Assembly (NCBI GenBank): GCA_963575745.1
Contig: CAUYUJ010015021.1
Coordinates: 296,362 to 360,361, forward strand
Direction: 5' to 3'
From: Prorocentrum cordatum
Taxonomy: Eukaryota > Sar > Dinophyceae > Prorocentrales > Prorocentraceae
Length of the DNA: 64,000 bases
Of this stretch, positions 1-10,454 are shown piece after piece. The notes under the pieces are model-generated. The model worked only from the letters and a program-made list of their open reading frames with translations. It was not told where the DNA came from and ran no database searches. Both the position numbers and the translations under genes were made by a program. Each line of letters begins with the position of its first letter. Position 1 is the stretch's first letter.

Positions 1-129
1 ACGGGCGCCGCGGCCGCAGGCGGCGGGGCGGAGTTCGGGGCCCACGTTTCTATCGGCGGCGAGCGAAGGGGGGGAGTGAGAATCGCAGAGGAAAAAACGT
101 CGTACACAGACACACTGTTCATTTGCAAT

Positions 130-285
130 TCTTCGAAAGTTCTTTTATTTTTGGGGGGCCAAGCTGCTTTCCTCTCTGATGGTTCGATCCTGGGCCTTTT
201 CCTGGCCATCAGGGGGCCAGGAACAATTAGAAACGAGCACAATTAGAAATGAGCACGATTAGAAATGAGCGACGTGTACACTGTT
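130..285 (+). repeat. Dispersed repeat family, copy 1 (GGGGGGCCA / AGAAATGAGCACG)
   Basis: This stretch closely matches 49285-49440 in the same orientation. Both contain a GGGGGGCCAAG core, a CTGGGCC...CCTGGCCA...GGGGGCCAGGAACAAT hairpin, and several short units of the type TTAGAAACGAGCACG ending in GCGACGTGTAC. It is non-coding by appearance. I see no gene in it. Confidence 0.75.
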
Positions 286-422
286 GGCGCTCCGCGCGGA
301 TTTCTTGGATCCGCGCTGGTCCCCCCCCCGCCCCCGGCGGCGCCTCCGGCGCCGCCGCTGGCGCGCTCCGCGCGCCAGGGAGGGGGGTCCAGCGCAGATC
401 CAAGGAATCCGCGCGGAGTGCC
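286..422. repeat. Foldback (MITE-like) inverted repeat with ~41-bp arms
   Basis: The left arm (286-326) and right arm (382-422, with the G run before it from 372) are reverse complements with about four mismatches. The arms carry CTCCGCGCGGATT and CTTGGATC. The loop is itself palindromic (GGCGGCGCC...GGCGCCGCC and GCGCGCTCCGCGCGC). It begins exactly where dispersed-repeat copy 1 stops. No protein is encoded. It may be a foldback element or a structured RNA; the sequence alone does not decide. Confidence 0.7.
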
Positions 423-469
423 AAAAGAGTATGTTTATTGCGTCTCTCTTTCTTCTTGTAGAGAATGGG

Positions 470-620
470 GAGGCCTTCTCAGAAGGCGGCGGGGTTTTCA
501 AGAAATCCTCGAGCAGTCTGAGAGGTTTTATGTGCTTTTGGAGAAGGCTTTTTCAACAGACTTTTCGAAAGGCTGGGGGGACTCCCGAGCTTTCTGCGAA
601 GGCCCGCCCCGTCTCATTCC
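470..620. repeat. CTTCTGAGAAG dispersed repeat family, copy at 0.5 kb
   Basis: The segment contains CCTTCTCAGAAGGCGGCGGGG followed by several short AGAAGG/CTTTC hairpin half-sites and ends near GGCCCGCCCC. The same vocabulary, in the same order, recurs at 29690-29860, 31880-32010, 53515-53660 and 59815-59915. The copies are diverged and appear in both orientations. Confidence 0.55.
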
Positions 621-622
621 CA

Positions 623-1404
623 CCCCGGAGTTCGGGGTCAACGGCTCCAGGACCCCTCGCGCTCTAAACAAAAACACGACGAGAGGTTGTTCGTTATTTG
701 CGGCCTCCGGGGGGCCATACCGGGCCGTGGGACCGTGAAACAACAACTCAGGACGAGAAACGGGTCCTGGGGGAAAGGATTGAGACTTCGGGGGGTCGAC
801 GCTGTGAAAAAGTCACGACATCGAGGGTCTGGGCTTCTAGGCCTCTCCATGTGGGTCAAGTAGATTAGCTCGGAGGGTCGCGCCACATCGCCGATACATT
901 GGCGATGCATCTCGATGTTTGCCCAACTTCTCCCCCCCGACGTCGCCGGTGCATCGCCGACGCATCGCCGATGCATCAACGATGCACCAGGGAGGCGGTG
1001 CGATCCTCCGACCCGATCTACTCGGACCCCAACTGGGAGGTCTCTAACGGTACAGTCAAGACGATGAACTAAGGATCTCTTCTGGTTCAGGAAGGTTCGC
1101 CGTTTTTCCAGGTCTTTCCGTGGCCGCTCATCTAGCGCTCCTCGTGCACCCGGGCGCTCTGGGGGCCAAGAAAGTGCTTCGTTCCCTGTCCAGCGTGCCT
1201 CGCGGTAGCGGCCAGACCTGTAAAGGGGGTTCGTCGGTCCCCGGCTTCTTTCGGTTCTCGGCTCTTGGCGGTTCGTAGGTTCTCGGCGAGAATCCTGCCT
1301 CGGAGTGCCTTCAGCGGCTGCGCCTCGCCGAGAGCGCACTGAGAGCGTCTGGATCGCCCCGGTCGGCCGCAGGAGAGCCGAGCCGAGTTAGGAACCGAAG
1401 ACTA
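623..1404. other. No gene recognised; palindromic GATGCATCG cluster at 880-1010
   Basis: No reading frame here looks coding. At 880-1010 there are four or more copies of CATCGCCGATGCAT-like palindromes, the hallmark of a dispersed family best preserved at 6165-6285 and 7135-7250. The rest shows no structure I can name. Confidence 0.5.
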
Positions 1405-1454
1405 GCAGGAACGTTGGTTAGCGGGGGGGAGGCTCCGGGGTCCGGGGGGGGGGG

Positions 1455-1620
1455 GGCATTCCCTTCTTTTCCTCCTCCTTTTCCTCCTCCCTCTCCACTT
1501 CCTCGTCCTCCTCCTCCCCCTCCTCCTCCTCCTCCTTCTCGTACTCGTCCTCCTCCTCCTCCTCCCCGAGTAGGAGTAGGATCATCATCCTACTCCTCCT
1601 CATCCTCCTCCTTCTCCCCC
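1455..1620 (+). repeat. TCC-rich polypyrimidine microsatellite
   Basis: Imperfect (CTC)n with TTC and GTC interruptions on the + strand. Open frames through it (poly-Pro, poly-Ser, poly-Glu) result from the triplet composition and are not gene evidence. Confidence 0.9.
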
Positions 1621-2330
1621 AGTCGCCAATCGCCCATACATCTCTGGCTAGGGCCTGATAGCGCTCTGTGCCTATGAGGGACGTGCGCTGGGTTCTGTTC
1701 TCGGAAGCCCATCGTCAATCGATCGGCGACGCACCGCCGGTCCCAGGTCGATGCGTCCCCCCCTTTGAGCCAGTGCCCCCCCGACGTTGCCCCCCTGGGC
1801 TGGGCCCGAGGCCGGGCCTGCGATCCAGGGCCATCCCCACCTCGAGAGCATGCGGACACGGATCCGCGCCCATGGTTGGGAAGCGCCCAGGGGAAGCGCC
1901 CAAGGGAAGCGCCCAGGTTCTGAGCTCCCAGCGCCCATGGTTGGGAAGCGCCCAGGGGACCAGGACCACATTCCACCAGGATTCGACTTTCTCGTACCAG
2001 CCCTCCCCAGTTCACCTCTCCTCCCCTGGCCACTCGTTCCGTCTCCTTTCCCTCTCATCTCACCCTCCCTATGGCTCAGTGCTGCGCATGATCTCTTTTT
2101 CTTCCGCCTCTCACGCTTTCCTTCTCATCCTACCCCTCGCAGTTTCGCCCTCTGCTCTTCCCCTGCTCGGCCTCCGCCTTTGCTCGACGCGCTCTTCGCC
2201 CCGCGGTCGTGAGTACGGAGCCGCGGGTTGCTCACGCCATGCGGTGCCACAGCAAAGCATTGGCCAGAGTCGGGGCATCCACCTACCCCTCTCCGTCTCC
2301 CCTCTCCTTCACCATCACCTCTCTCTCTGT

Positions 2331-2410
2331 CTGTTTCTCCTCCTCCCCCTCCTCCTCCTCCTCCTTCTTCTCCTCCTCCTCCTTCTCCTCCTCCTCCTCA
2401 TCCTCCTAGA
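2331..2410 (+). repeat. TCC microsatellite
   Basis: Nearly pure (TCC)n with a few TTC units. Neither edge carries a spliced-leader remnant. Confidence 0.9.
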
Positions 2411-3305
2411 CGCCGTTTGCAGCGATCGAGGGGCCGCGGCCTGCCCTCGGCTGGCAAACACACTTGCGGACTCCCCGGCAGTCAGCCACCTGCCTTGGCC
2501 AAGGGAGGACGAGGAGGAGAGAGAAGGGCCTGAGGCAGCGACACCCCGTAGGCCCTTCCGGTACCGTACCATGCTTCTTTCGCACCCTCCTGATACAGAT
2601 GGCACTCTGCAGTGTGCTGCCCTCGTGTGCGACCTCTGCAAGCGCGCGGCGTAGGCTACGCATTTGTGCCACACATGCCCGAATTAGTCAACGTGCTAGC
2701 CTATAATTTTTTGGCTGGGGACAATCTCTCTTGTCCTCCTGGGTCGGGGGGGCGTGGTAATTGCTGCAGAACACCATGCAGAGACAGTAGGCGAGGCGTT
2801 ATTGAAAGGGGTGGCCCCCCTGAGGCGGCTGCGGCGACCGATAGCAGCAACCCTTCCCTGAGCACCGCCGATTCGATGGAGTTTGCATATGCAAGACGTT
2901 TTGGAGCAATGGTCGGTCTGGAAAGGTCGTCAGACTCACGTCGTGCTCTTCCCTTTCAGTGTCTTCCTTCAGTGGGAACTCTGATTCACCCACACGCAGC
3001 GTCTTTGAGAGTCGCTCCGCCGATTGCGATGGTACCCCTGGAACGAAACATACTCTCCACTCGTTGAAACTAGATATCAGAAACCGACCTAGTTTAGCCG
3101 AGATCTATTTGTACGAGTATAGTTTTACCGAGCCGGGACCTGAATACTGAGCACAACGTACTGTATGTCCCCTATGGCGCTGCTCGGAATTGCAGAAGTC
3201 GTGAACCGAAATTCCCGATCTAGTTTAGCCGAGACCTAGTTTCACCGATTCTATTTTTAACGAGCGGAGTGTAAACATGATTCCTGTTTTAATGAGATGG
3301 CCGCG
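2411..3305. other. No gene recognised; short direct repeat CTAGTTTAGCCGAGA
   Basis: Mostly single-copy sequence of lower GC than its surroundings. The motif CTAGTTTAGCCGAGA occurs at about 3090 and again at about 3220, each followed by CTA and a TTTACCGA/TTCACCGA variant. Several short frames exist but none shows domain character. Confidence 0.4.
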
Positions 3306-3309
3306 TCAG

Positions 3310-3343
3310 GTTCTGAGAGAGAGAGAGAGAGAGCGAGAGACGC
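3310..3343 (+). repeat. (GA)n dinucleotide microsatellite
   Basis: A run of GAGAGA with one C interruption. It separates a repeat-poor stretch on the left from the possible gene remnant on the right. Confidence 0.9.
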
Positions 3344-3479
3344 CCTCTCCCGAGCACTGCAGCAAGGACATCAGCACAGCCGAAGGAGCCTGCCCTCGCC
3401 ACTCAGTATACCTTGCAGATTAAAACCCCACACACTCGCATAGGAAGCCCTGAAGAGTCCCAGACACTGTTGGAAAACC

Positions 3480-3953
3480 TTGGCCAGCCAAGTGGTTTCG
3501 GGGATCCACCAAATTTGGAAAAAGGTTGCAGATGCAATTTCTTCGCTGATCGAGAGCTTGTAGTCGGACGTGGAAGCCGCCATCGCACACGATCCAGACG
3601 AGCTTGATACTATCATCATGCGGTTCGTGAGCTTTCAAAGAGGACATACCTAACGTTGCGCATGATCTCAATGTGGAACAAGTTTTGATTTGTGGCAAAA
3701 CAAGCCAGACAGACAGCTTGATCGCTTATTCGCTTCAATCTTCAGTTTGCTTGGAGGAGGGCGGCAACCGTCGGTGCGGGATATGATGAAGAAGATCCAT
3801 CTGGACTGTTACGAAAGCGAGCTATTGCGAGTGATCAGCGGTTGGGCAGAGATCGGTTTCTTCGATAAAACGTTGATCTCACCGACTGCCAGCCCGATGA
3901 AAGTTAAGTATCAGCTTGTCCATCTGTTTCTTGGCAAAGGCATGCCTTTCTAG
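3480..3953 (+). pseudogene. Possible decayed protein-coding remnant, unrecognised
   Basis: This is repeat-free, comparatively AT-rich sequence. Short frames that each look amino-acid-like follow one another in different phases. One frame reads VADAISSLIESL, stop, then DVEAAIAHDPDELDTIIMRF; another (3690-3953) reads 87 residues including ESELLRVISGWAEIGFFDK. The pattern fits a coding fragment broken by indels and stops, or exons with introns I cannot place. I do not recognise the family, and chance cannot be excluded. Confidence 0.2.
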
Positions 3954-4137
3954 CTCTCAAGCCTTCACTTCAGTTTCATGTCTTCTTCGGATGCAGAATT
4001 ACTGCTTCCTGTCGTCGGGATTGTTTCTCGGCGCGTTCTTGGCGCGTCGGAAGGAAAATGCGTCAGTCACCGTCCCCTCGTCCTGTTGCTGCTCTCCGCC
4101 GCTCCCCGGGGCTCCCCCTCCTCTAGGAGGAGAGGAA

Positions 4138-4770
4138 AGATGAGGAGGAGGAGGAGGAGGAGGAGAAGGAGGAGGGGGGGCCTCCACTGCTCGGTCGGCT
4201 CCTTGGGTTCTCCTCCCCCTCTCTCTGCTCGGCTCCCCGCCCGCCCTCGCCCCATCCTCGGGGCTGCGGATACCCCCCGCGGAGAGACGAGAGCCTGCTT
4301 CTGGAACGCAACGGAAGGCGCAGCTCGCACCCTCCTTGCGAAGGCCCCTTCGCCGGCCCCGGCGCGCGGCCGGCGGCGCCTCGCCGCTGACCCCTGGCCC
4401 CTGGCAGAGAGCGACAGTGCTCCCTGCAGTGGGGTTCCTCGCGCGCCCGCGGTGGTGGGGCGTGGGGAGGGAGGTGGGTGAACGGCCTGCGAGGCACCCC
4501 GGGCAGGCCAAGGCAGCGAGCTGTCTGGCCGCCTCCACATATCCTTCGCAGGGGCGCGCATTTCGGCGATCAAGCCCTGCCGAGGCTCGCTGGTCGGAGC
4601 ACGCCCCCGATGCGCTCATCCCCATTATTATTCTCCTCCTCCTCCTCCTCCTCCTCCTCCTCCTCCTCCTCCGCCCTCCTCCCTCCTCCTCCCTCCTCCT
4701 CCTCCCGCCTCCTCCTCCCTCCTCTTCCTCTTCCTCCTCCTCATCCACCTCCATCCTCCTCTGGCCCCCA
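4138..4770. repeat. GGA/TCC microsatellites in opposite orientation around a GC-rich spacer
   Basis: A (GAG)n run at about 4140-4180 is followed by a GC-rich spacer without a convincing gene, then by a long (CTC)n run at about 4632-4760. The purine-rich strand therefore switches, which would let the two tracts pair with each other. All long frames here are triplet artefacts. Confidence 0.7.
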
Positions 4771-5194
4771 CCGGGGAAGGGGCCCAGGCCCTGCGGCCGA
4801 CCGCGGCGGCTTTTGCTGCTGGGCGCCGGGCTCGGCGCGATCTTGCGGGGTTTCGTGGTCGTGCATCGTGCCATGCGGGCGCTAGCCAGGGAAACCCCCG
4901 CAGACGCGCTAACGGCGATGTAGGCAGCGGGGATGTAGGCTTCGGCACTGTAGGTGGGCCTGGTTCGTGGCCAAATCATTTGTAGGACATCGTGGTTCGT
5001 GCTTTCCTACAATGAGCTGCGTCGTTTTCGCTCGATACATTCGCACATTTGAAATGTAGGAAAGTGTGGTTCGTGATTTCCTATTATTTGTTCTGTGCGA
5101 GCTCGGCGTTGCAAACATCGGATTCCCAACACCCCCGTTAATCAGCATCGCCGTTAGCGCGGTCTTGGTAACCCCGAAGGTCTTTAGTGTTGCT

Positions 5195-5290
5195 CCTCCT
5201 CCCTGTTTCTTTCGGCGGGGGAGGAAACTCGTCCCTCCTCTTCCTCCTGCTGCTGCTGCTGCTCCTCTTCCTCCTCCTCCTCCTCTTCCG
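5195..5290 (+). repeat. TCC/TGC microsatellite
   Basis: CCTCTTCCTCCTGCTGCTGCTGC-type run directly abutting the left arm of an inverted duplication. A related sequence with the same CTGTTTCTxTCGGCGGGG lead-in recurs at 6788-6920. Confidence 0.85.
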
Positions 5291-5640
5291 CAATTGCGCA
5301 ATATGAATAACTATGCTCTCCTCACTCCCCTGCTGACATCCCGAATCTATTACGCAGGATTCCTGGGAACTGGGTTTTCGCCAGATTTGTTGTTCAAATT
5401 GTTGCTCCCGCTGAAGCGCTGGCCTCATTTTTGGTCTTCCGCTCGTTCCGAATCGCGCTCCCGCTGAAACGATGTCCTCATTTTCGCGCTTCCGCTCGTT
5501 CCGGATCGTGCTCACGCTGCAGCGTTGGCATCGTTTCCGCGCTTCCGAACGTCTCGAATGGTGCTCCCGTTGCAGCGCTGGCGTCCTTTTTTCCAGTGCC
5601 ATGCCGCGGCATCGTTTTCGGTCCGTCTAACAGGCCCCCA
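5291..5640 (+). repeat. Inverted duplication, left arm
   Basis: Starting at GCAATATGAATA, this arm recurs as its diverged reverse complement at 7790-8100. Shared landmarks in order are the AATATGAATA start, the CTCCTC...CTCCCCTG run, GTTCCGAATCGTGCTC, several GCTGCAGCGxTGGC units, and CCAGTGCCATGCCG near the outer end. Both arms start next to a TCC tract in the same relative orientation. Confidence 0.7.
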
Positions 5641-5799
5641 AATCTAGATACTTGCCTCCCGAAAAAAAACATGGAAGCGATTGCATATTCGGTGCCGAGT
5701 CGTTGATTTTCTGGTCCGCAGAAGCCCCCCCCACTTTTCGGGCGTCGCCACGCCATGCTGTGTCATGCTACGCGTTGACCTTCAACACCGTGCTTGTCC

Positions 5800-5830
5800 A
5801 TGTAATGCTATGCTATGCTATGCTATGCTG
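5800..5830 (+). repeat. (ATGCT)n pentanucleotide run
   Basis: About five units of ATGCT in perfect tandem. Confidence 0.9.
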
Positions 5831-5944
5831 CGACATCCGATTGTGCGTATAGCGAGGAGATCCACGCCATGGTAAGGGATGGGAGGGAGGGGCAGGGCGT
5901 CAGACATGACGCGAGCGCACCTGGCTTGTCTTCCTCCCCCCGGC

Positions 5945-6310
5945 CCTCTCCTCCTCGTTGTCGTCGTCGTCGTTGCCGGCGGCGGGAGCCGCGGTTTATT
6001 GTTGATGGGGCCCCAGTTCGTAATAAGGGCGTCGAACAGATAGGTAGTTTCCACGATTTGGGGGGGGGTTACAAAGACCCTGAGGGGTGACGGGCTGTTT
6101 GACCGGAGGCCAAGGGGCAGCCCAGACATCTAGTTCCGCCAAACTCGGGTCGAATCAGAGGGCCTCGGAGCATCGCATCGCACCGACGATGCACCGGCGA
6201 TGCGGCTCGTGTGGAGCCAGGTTTTCTCCACTCCGATGGCGGCGACGCATCGCCGATGCATCGGCGATCTGGCGCGCTTTTCGAGCCCATCTGCTCGCAC
6301 CCCACTTGTG
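5945..6310 (+). repeat. Direct ~350-bp duplication, copy 1
   Basis: It matches 6922-7287 in the same orientation. Landmarks shared in order: AATAAGGGCGTCGAACAGA, GGGCTGTTTGACCGGAGGCC, GCATCGCACCGACGATGCACC, TTCTCCACTCCGATGGCGGC and CTCGCACCCCACTTG. It includes a well-preserved copy of the GATGCATCG palindrome family at 6165-6285. No coding evidence. Confidence 0.85.
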
Positions 6311-6313
6311 TTC

Positions 6314-6790
6314 GTGCTCGGGCGTTTGCGCCCAGTTGCGGGCTCGGGGGCCATCACAGATCGATCCTGTCCGAGCGTTGCCGCAGAGAGGTGGGGTGCG
6401 GGACTCCGGCCGTGTGTTTGATGGCGATGCTATCAACGTGTTGGTGCAGCGTCGGATCTCAGGGGACCTGGTCTCGCCACAGATATCACGCGGCGCTGGT
6501 TTGGAATCGGTCGGCCTTTGTTCTGGGGTTCGGCCGTGGAGTTCAAGAGTCGGACCAGGTGCGGGCCAGGGCCAGCGATCCGGTGCAACGGCGGGGTTGG
6601 ATTGGCGCAGGGGGGGTGAATCGAGCTGGCTCGGAATCTGTCGATCTAGGTTCTAGGAATCGGCTGGGCAGGTGAGAGGCAGACCAAGTGCGGGCCTGGG
6701 CCAGCGATCAGCTGCAACGCTGAGGAGGAGAGGCTCAGGGGGGAGGGGATGCATCGACGCCCAATCAAGCATTCATCGCCGATTGCTTCT
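6314..6790 (+). repeat. ~450-bp dispersed repeat, copy 1
   Basis: A diverged direct copy lies at 12208-12560. Shared segments include GTGCTCGGGCG, ACCATCACAGATCGATCC, GAGTCxGACCAGGTGCGGG, ATCTGTCG(A/G)TCTAGGTTCTAG and ATTCATCGCCGAT at the end. Copy 1 is followed by a TCC-rich tract; copy 2 is not. Confidence 0.8.
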
Positions 6791-6839
6791 CCCCCCTGTT
6801 TCTCTCGGCGGGGAAAAAAGCTCGTTCCTCCTTGTCCTC

Positions 6840-6925
6840 CTGCTGTTACTGCGCCTCCTCCTTCTCCTCCTCCTCCCTCTCCTCCTTTTCCTCCTTCTCC
6901 TCCCCCCTCACCACTCTCCTCCTCG
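6840..6925 (+). repeat. TCC microsatellite
   Basis: Imperfect (TCC)n between the first ~450-bp repeat copy and the second copy of the ~350-bp direct duplication. Confidence 0.85.
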
Positions 6926-7287
6926 CCGTCGTTGCTGCGCGGCGAGCGCCGCGGAGACATGTTTGTTTTTATTGTTGGTGAGATCCCAGTCCATCAATAA
7001 GGGCGTCGAACAGACAATTCATTTCCACTACAGTGTGGGGGTTTCTACAGACCCTTAGGGGTCACGGGCTGTTTGACCGGAGGCCAAGGGGCAACCCAGA
7101 CATCCAGACCTCCAAAGTGGCGCGAAGCAGATGGCCTCGGAGGATCGCATCGCACCGACGATGCACCGGCGATACGGCTCGACGTGGAGCCAGATTTTCT
7201 CCACTCCGATGGCGGCGACGCATCGCCGATGTATCGGCGATTTAGCTCGTTTTTCGACCTCATCCACTCGCACCCCACTTGGGAGAC
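6922..7287 (+). repeat. Direct ~350-bp duplication, copy 2
   Basis: Second copy of the unit at 5945-6310, about 980 bp downstream. The GATGCATCG palindromic core lies at 7135-7250. The unit end (CTCGCACCCCACTTGGGAG) resembles one arm of a family seen again at 49.7 kb. Confidence 0.85.
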
Positions 7288-7289
7288 CT

Positions 7290-7789
7290 CCAAGATCTGG
7301 TGCCAGAGGTGACGGACCCACCCGGGAGGAGCAGGACCTAGTTTTAAGTCGGGCCTGTCCCTCTACAGGAGGGATATACAAAAATAGTCAATCTAGTCCG
7401 GGGGCGATGTTTGACTATTCCTGCCCATTTGGGGGGCATGTTTTGGATATCTGCATTTTTTCCCCACTAATCCCCCTGCCCGAATCAAACCTAGTTCACA
7501 CTCACGCTGGCCCAGTCGCCCCCCCCCCCCTCCCCAGCCGCACTCGCCCCCCCCACACCGGGCTCTCCCCTGGGCTCGCGAAGAGATGTCACAAAAACCA
7601 CGCCGTAAGGAAGGGGCCAGGCCTGGGCGCAGCTCTTGTCTGGTGGCGGCCGCATGGATGGCTGGCAGTCGTTGCGAAGGACGTCAACCAGGCACGAACG
7701 CTGCCTCCCCCCTCGACTCACCACCCAGAAGCTCCTCACCAACAAGCGCAAGGTAGTGGCCTGCGATGTCAGATTAGAAGGGGCAGATT
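7290..7789. other. No gene recognised between duplication and inverted arm
   Basis: Single-copy-looking sequence apart from TCGGGC...CCCTCTACAGGAGG at about 7350, which recurs at about 52450 (and inverted-like near 54310). No reading frame shows coding character. Confidence 0.4.
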
Positions 7790-8105
7790 AGGAAGGTCCA
7801 AAAGCCATGCCGTGCCATGGCACTGGAAATGATGACGCCAGCGCTGCAGCGGGAGCACCGTTCGGAACGAGCGGAAGCGCGGAGATGAGGCCAGCGCTGC
7901 AGCGGGAGCACGATTCGGAACGAGTGGTAGCCAGAAAATGATGCCAGCGCTTCAGCGAGAGCAGCGTTTTGAAACCAAACCCAAGCGAAAACAAATTTCC
8001 CAGGGATCCTGTGTGTAAAAAAACCCGTGAACTGAGGCGGGCTGAATATTTCTTGGACGCCACCAGGGGAGAGAGGAGAGTAGTATTCATATTGTGCAAG
8101 TGTAG
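7790..8105 (-). repeat. Inverted duplication, right arm
   Basis: Reverse-complement partner of 5291-5640, followed on its outer side by a (GAG)n tract, the complement of the TCC tract outside the left arm. The two arms enclose about 2.15 kb and are diverged. Confidence 0.7.
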
Positions 8106-8372
8106 AGGAGGAGGAGGAAGGATGAGGACGAGGAGGAGGAGGAGGTAGAGGAGGAGAAGGCAAAGGGGGACGCTTTGAGAGGAGCTTCTGTAGGGGGGGA
8201 GGGATTGCGTTAGATCGGAGGAGGCCGGGCGGGAGGAGGAGGAAGGAGGAGGGGGAGGAGGATGAGGAGGAAGGAGGAGGGGGGAGGAGGAGGGGGAGGA
8301 CGAGGAGGAGGAGGAGGAGGAGGAGGAGGAGGAGAAGGGGAATGATGAGGAGGAGGAGGTGGAGGAGGAGAA
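8106..8372 (-). repeat. GGA microsatellite
   Basis: Purine-rich GAG/GGA run on the + strand with a short non-repetitive interruption near 8175-8230. Confidence 0.9.
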
Positions 8373-8374
8373 AA

Positions 8375-8572
<198 letters not shown>

Positions 8573-8665
8573 TGAGGAGGATTAGGAGGAGGAGGAGGAG
8601 GAGGAGGAGGAGCGGCGGAAGAGGAGAAGGGGAAGAGGAGGATGGGGGGAGGATGAGGAGGATGG
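8573..8665 (-). repeat. GGA microsatellite
   Basis: (GAG)n continuing directly from the ATG array. Confidence 0.9.
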
Positions 8666-8779
8666 AAAGAGCGCTTTCTGTCGGCGCTTGGAGGAGGGGG
8701 GGTGGAACCGGACCCCCCCCTTCCCCCCCTTCCTCCATTTTCTCTTCTCTGTTCCTCTCCTCGGTCTGGCGCTGGCGTT

Positions 8780-8945
8780 GGCGGCGGCTGGCGGCGGCGG
8801 CGGGGAGCGTCGATGACGACGGCGACTTCCTTTTCTGAGCCGGCGCCGGGGTCTGCGGCGGCTGGCGGCGGCGGCGGGGAGCATCGACGAGGACGACAGG
8901 CGACGACCACGACGACCACGACGACGACCACGACGACGACGACGA
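8780..8945 (+). repeat. GGC/GAC trinucleotide-rich segment with a duplicated unit
   Basis: The GGCTGGCGGCGGCGGCGGGGAGC unit appears twice about 75 bp apart, each followed by (GAC)n, the second (8890-8945) being long. Composition, not a gene, explains the open frames. Confidence 0.75.
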
Positions 8946-9084
8946 CGCTTCGCCACCGTGCCTTGGTTTTGGGTCAGAGTCATAATGGATGCCTCTTGCG
9001 GTCTCGTCGGTGGGCTCTCGGAGGCCTCTGAAGTGCATTTGTGAAGCCTCCTGGGCGCCCTGTGGGCGTCTATTGGGGCCTCTC

Positions 9085-10440
9085 TGAGGTGGTGGTGGAG
9101 ATGGGCTGTGGTGGTGGTGGTGGTTGTGGCAGCGGTGGTGGTGGTGGAATGGTGTGGTGATGAGTGGTGGTGGTGGTTAAGGTGGTGGTTGTTGTCGTGG
9201 TTGTAGTGGCAGGTTGTGGTTGTGTTGGTGGTGGTATGGTGGTTTCTGGTGGTGGTGGTGGCGGTAGTGGTTCTGGTGGTGGTGGGTTGTGGTGGTGGTG
9301 GTGGCTGTGGTGGTGGTGGTGGTGGTGGTGGTGGTGGTGGTGGTGGTGGTGGTGGTGGTGTGGTGGTTTGTTGTTGTGGTGGTGGTTATGGTGGTGGGTG
9401 GTGGTGATGATGGTGGTGGTGGTGTTGGTGGTGGTGTGGTGGTTTGTGGTGGAAGGGGTCGTGGTGCGTTGTGGTGGTGGTGGTGACGTTGGTGATGGTG
9501 GTTGTTTTGGTGGTGCTGTGGTGATTGCGGCTGTGGTGCTGGTGGTGGTTGGTTGTTGAGGTGGTGGTGGTTGTGGCAGCGGTGGTGGTGGTGGTTTGGT
9601 AATTTGTGGTTTGGTGGTGGTGGTAGGTTGTTCTGGTGTTGAGGTGGTAGTTGTGGCGGTGGTGGTGGTCGTGGTGGTGCTGGTGCTGGTGCTGGTGTGG
9701 TGGTTTGCGGTGGTGGTGGTGGTGGTGGTTTGGTGGTTTGGTGGTTTGTGGTGGTGGTTGTGGTGTGGTGGTTTGTGGTGGTGGTGGTTTGTGGTGGGGG
9801 GTGGTGGTGGTAGGTTGTTCTGGTGATGAGGTGGTGGTGTTGGCGGTGGTGGTGGTGTGGTGGTTTGTGGTGGTTTGTGGTGGTGGTGGTGGTTGTGTGG
9901 TGTTTTGTGGTGGTGGTGGCGGAGTGGTGGTGGTGGTGGTGGTGGGTTGTGCTGCTGGTAGTGGTGGCGGTGGTTGTGGCGGTGGTGACAGTGGTGTGGT
10001 AGAATGTTGTGGTGGTTATAGTGGTGGTGGGTTGTGTTGGTGGTGGTGGTGGTGTGTTGTTGTTGTTGTTGTGGAAGTTGTGTCTGTGGTGGTGTCTGTG
10101 GTGGTGGTGATTGTGTGGTGGTTTGTGGTGTCTTGTGGTGGTGGTGGGTGTTTGTGGTGGTGGTGGTGATGGTGGTGGTGGTGGCGTGGTAGTTTGTGGT
10201 GGTGGTGGTGATGTTGGTGGGCCGTCGTGTTGGTGGTTGTGCTGCTGCTGCTGGTGGCTGGTGCTGGTGGTTGTTTTGGGTGGTTGGTGGTGGTGGTGGT
10301 TGTGGTGGTGGTGGGTGTTTGTGGTGGTGGTGGTGATGGTGGTTTGTGGTGATGGTGGTTGTGGTTGGTGGTGGTGGTGGTGGCGGCGGTGGTGATGGTG
10401 GTGGCGTTGTTGGCGGTGGCGGTCATCGTCGCTGCATTCC
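9085..10440 (+). repeat. 1.35-kb TGG (GGT)n array
   Basis: Almost all of this stretch is TGG/GGT triplets with TGT, TTG, ATG and GCG interruptions. The + strand is extremely G/T-rich and carries closely spaced GG pairs compatible with two-tetrad G-quadruplexes. The minus strand reads His/Thr/Pro-rich frames of over 400 residues with no domain character, so I treat them as artefacts. Confidence 0.95.
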
Positions 10441-10454
10441 CGACGTCTGCGCTG

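Noticed and set aside
177-195. GGTTCGATCC as a tRNA T-loop
   Set aside because: No matching acceptor, D or anticodon stems around it, and the segment belongs to a dispersed repeat.
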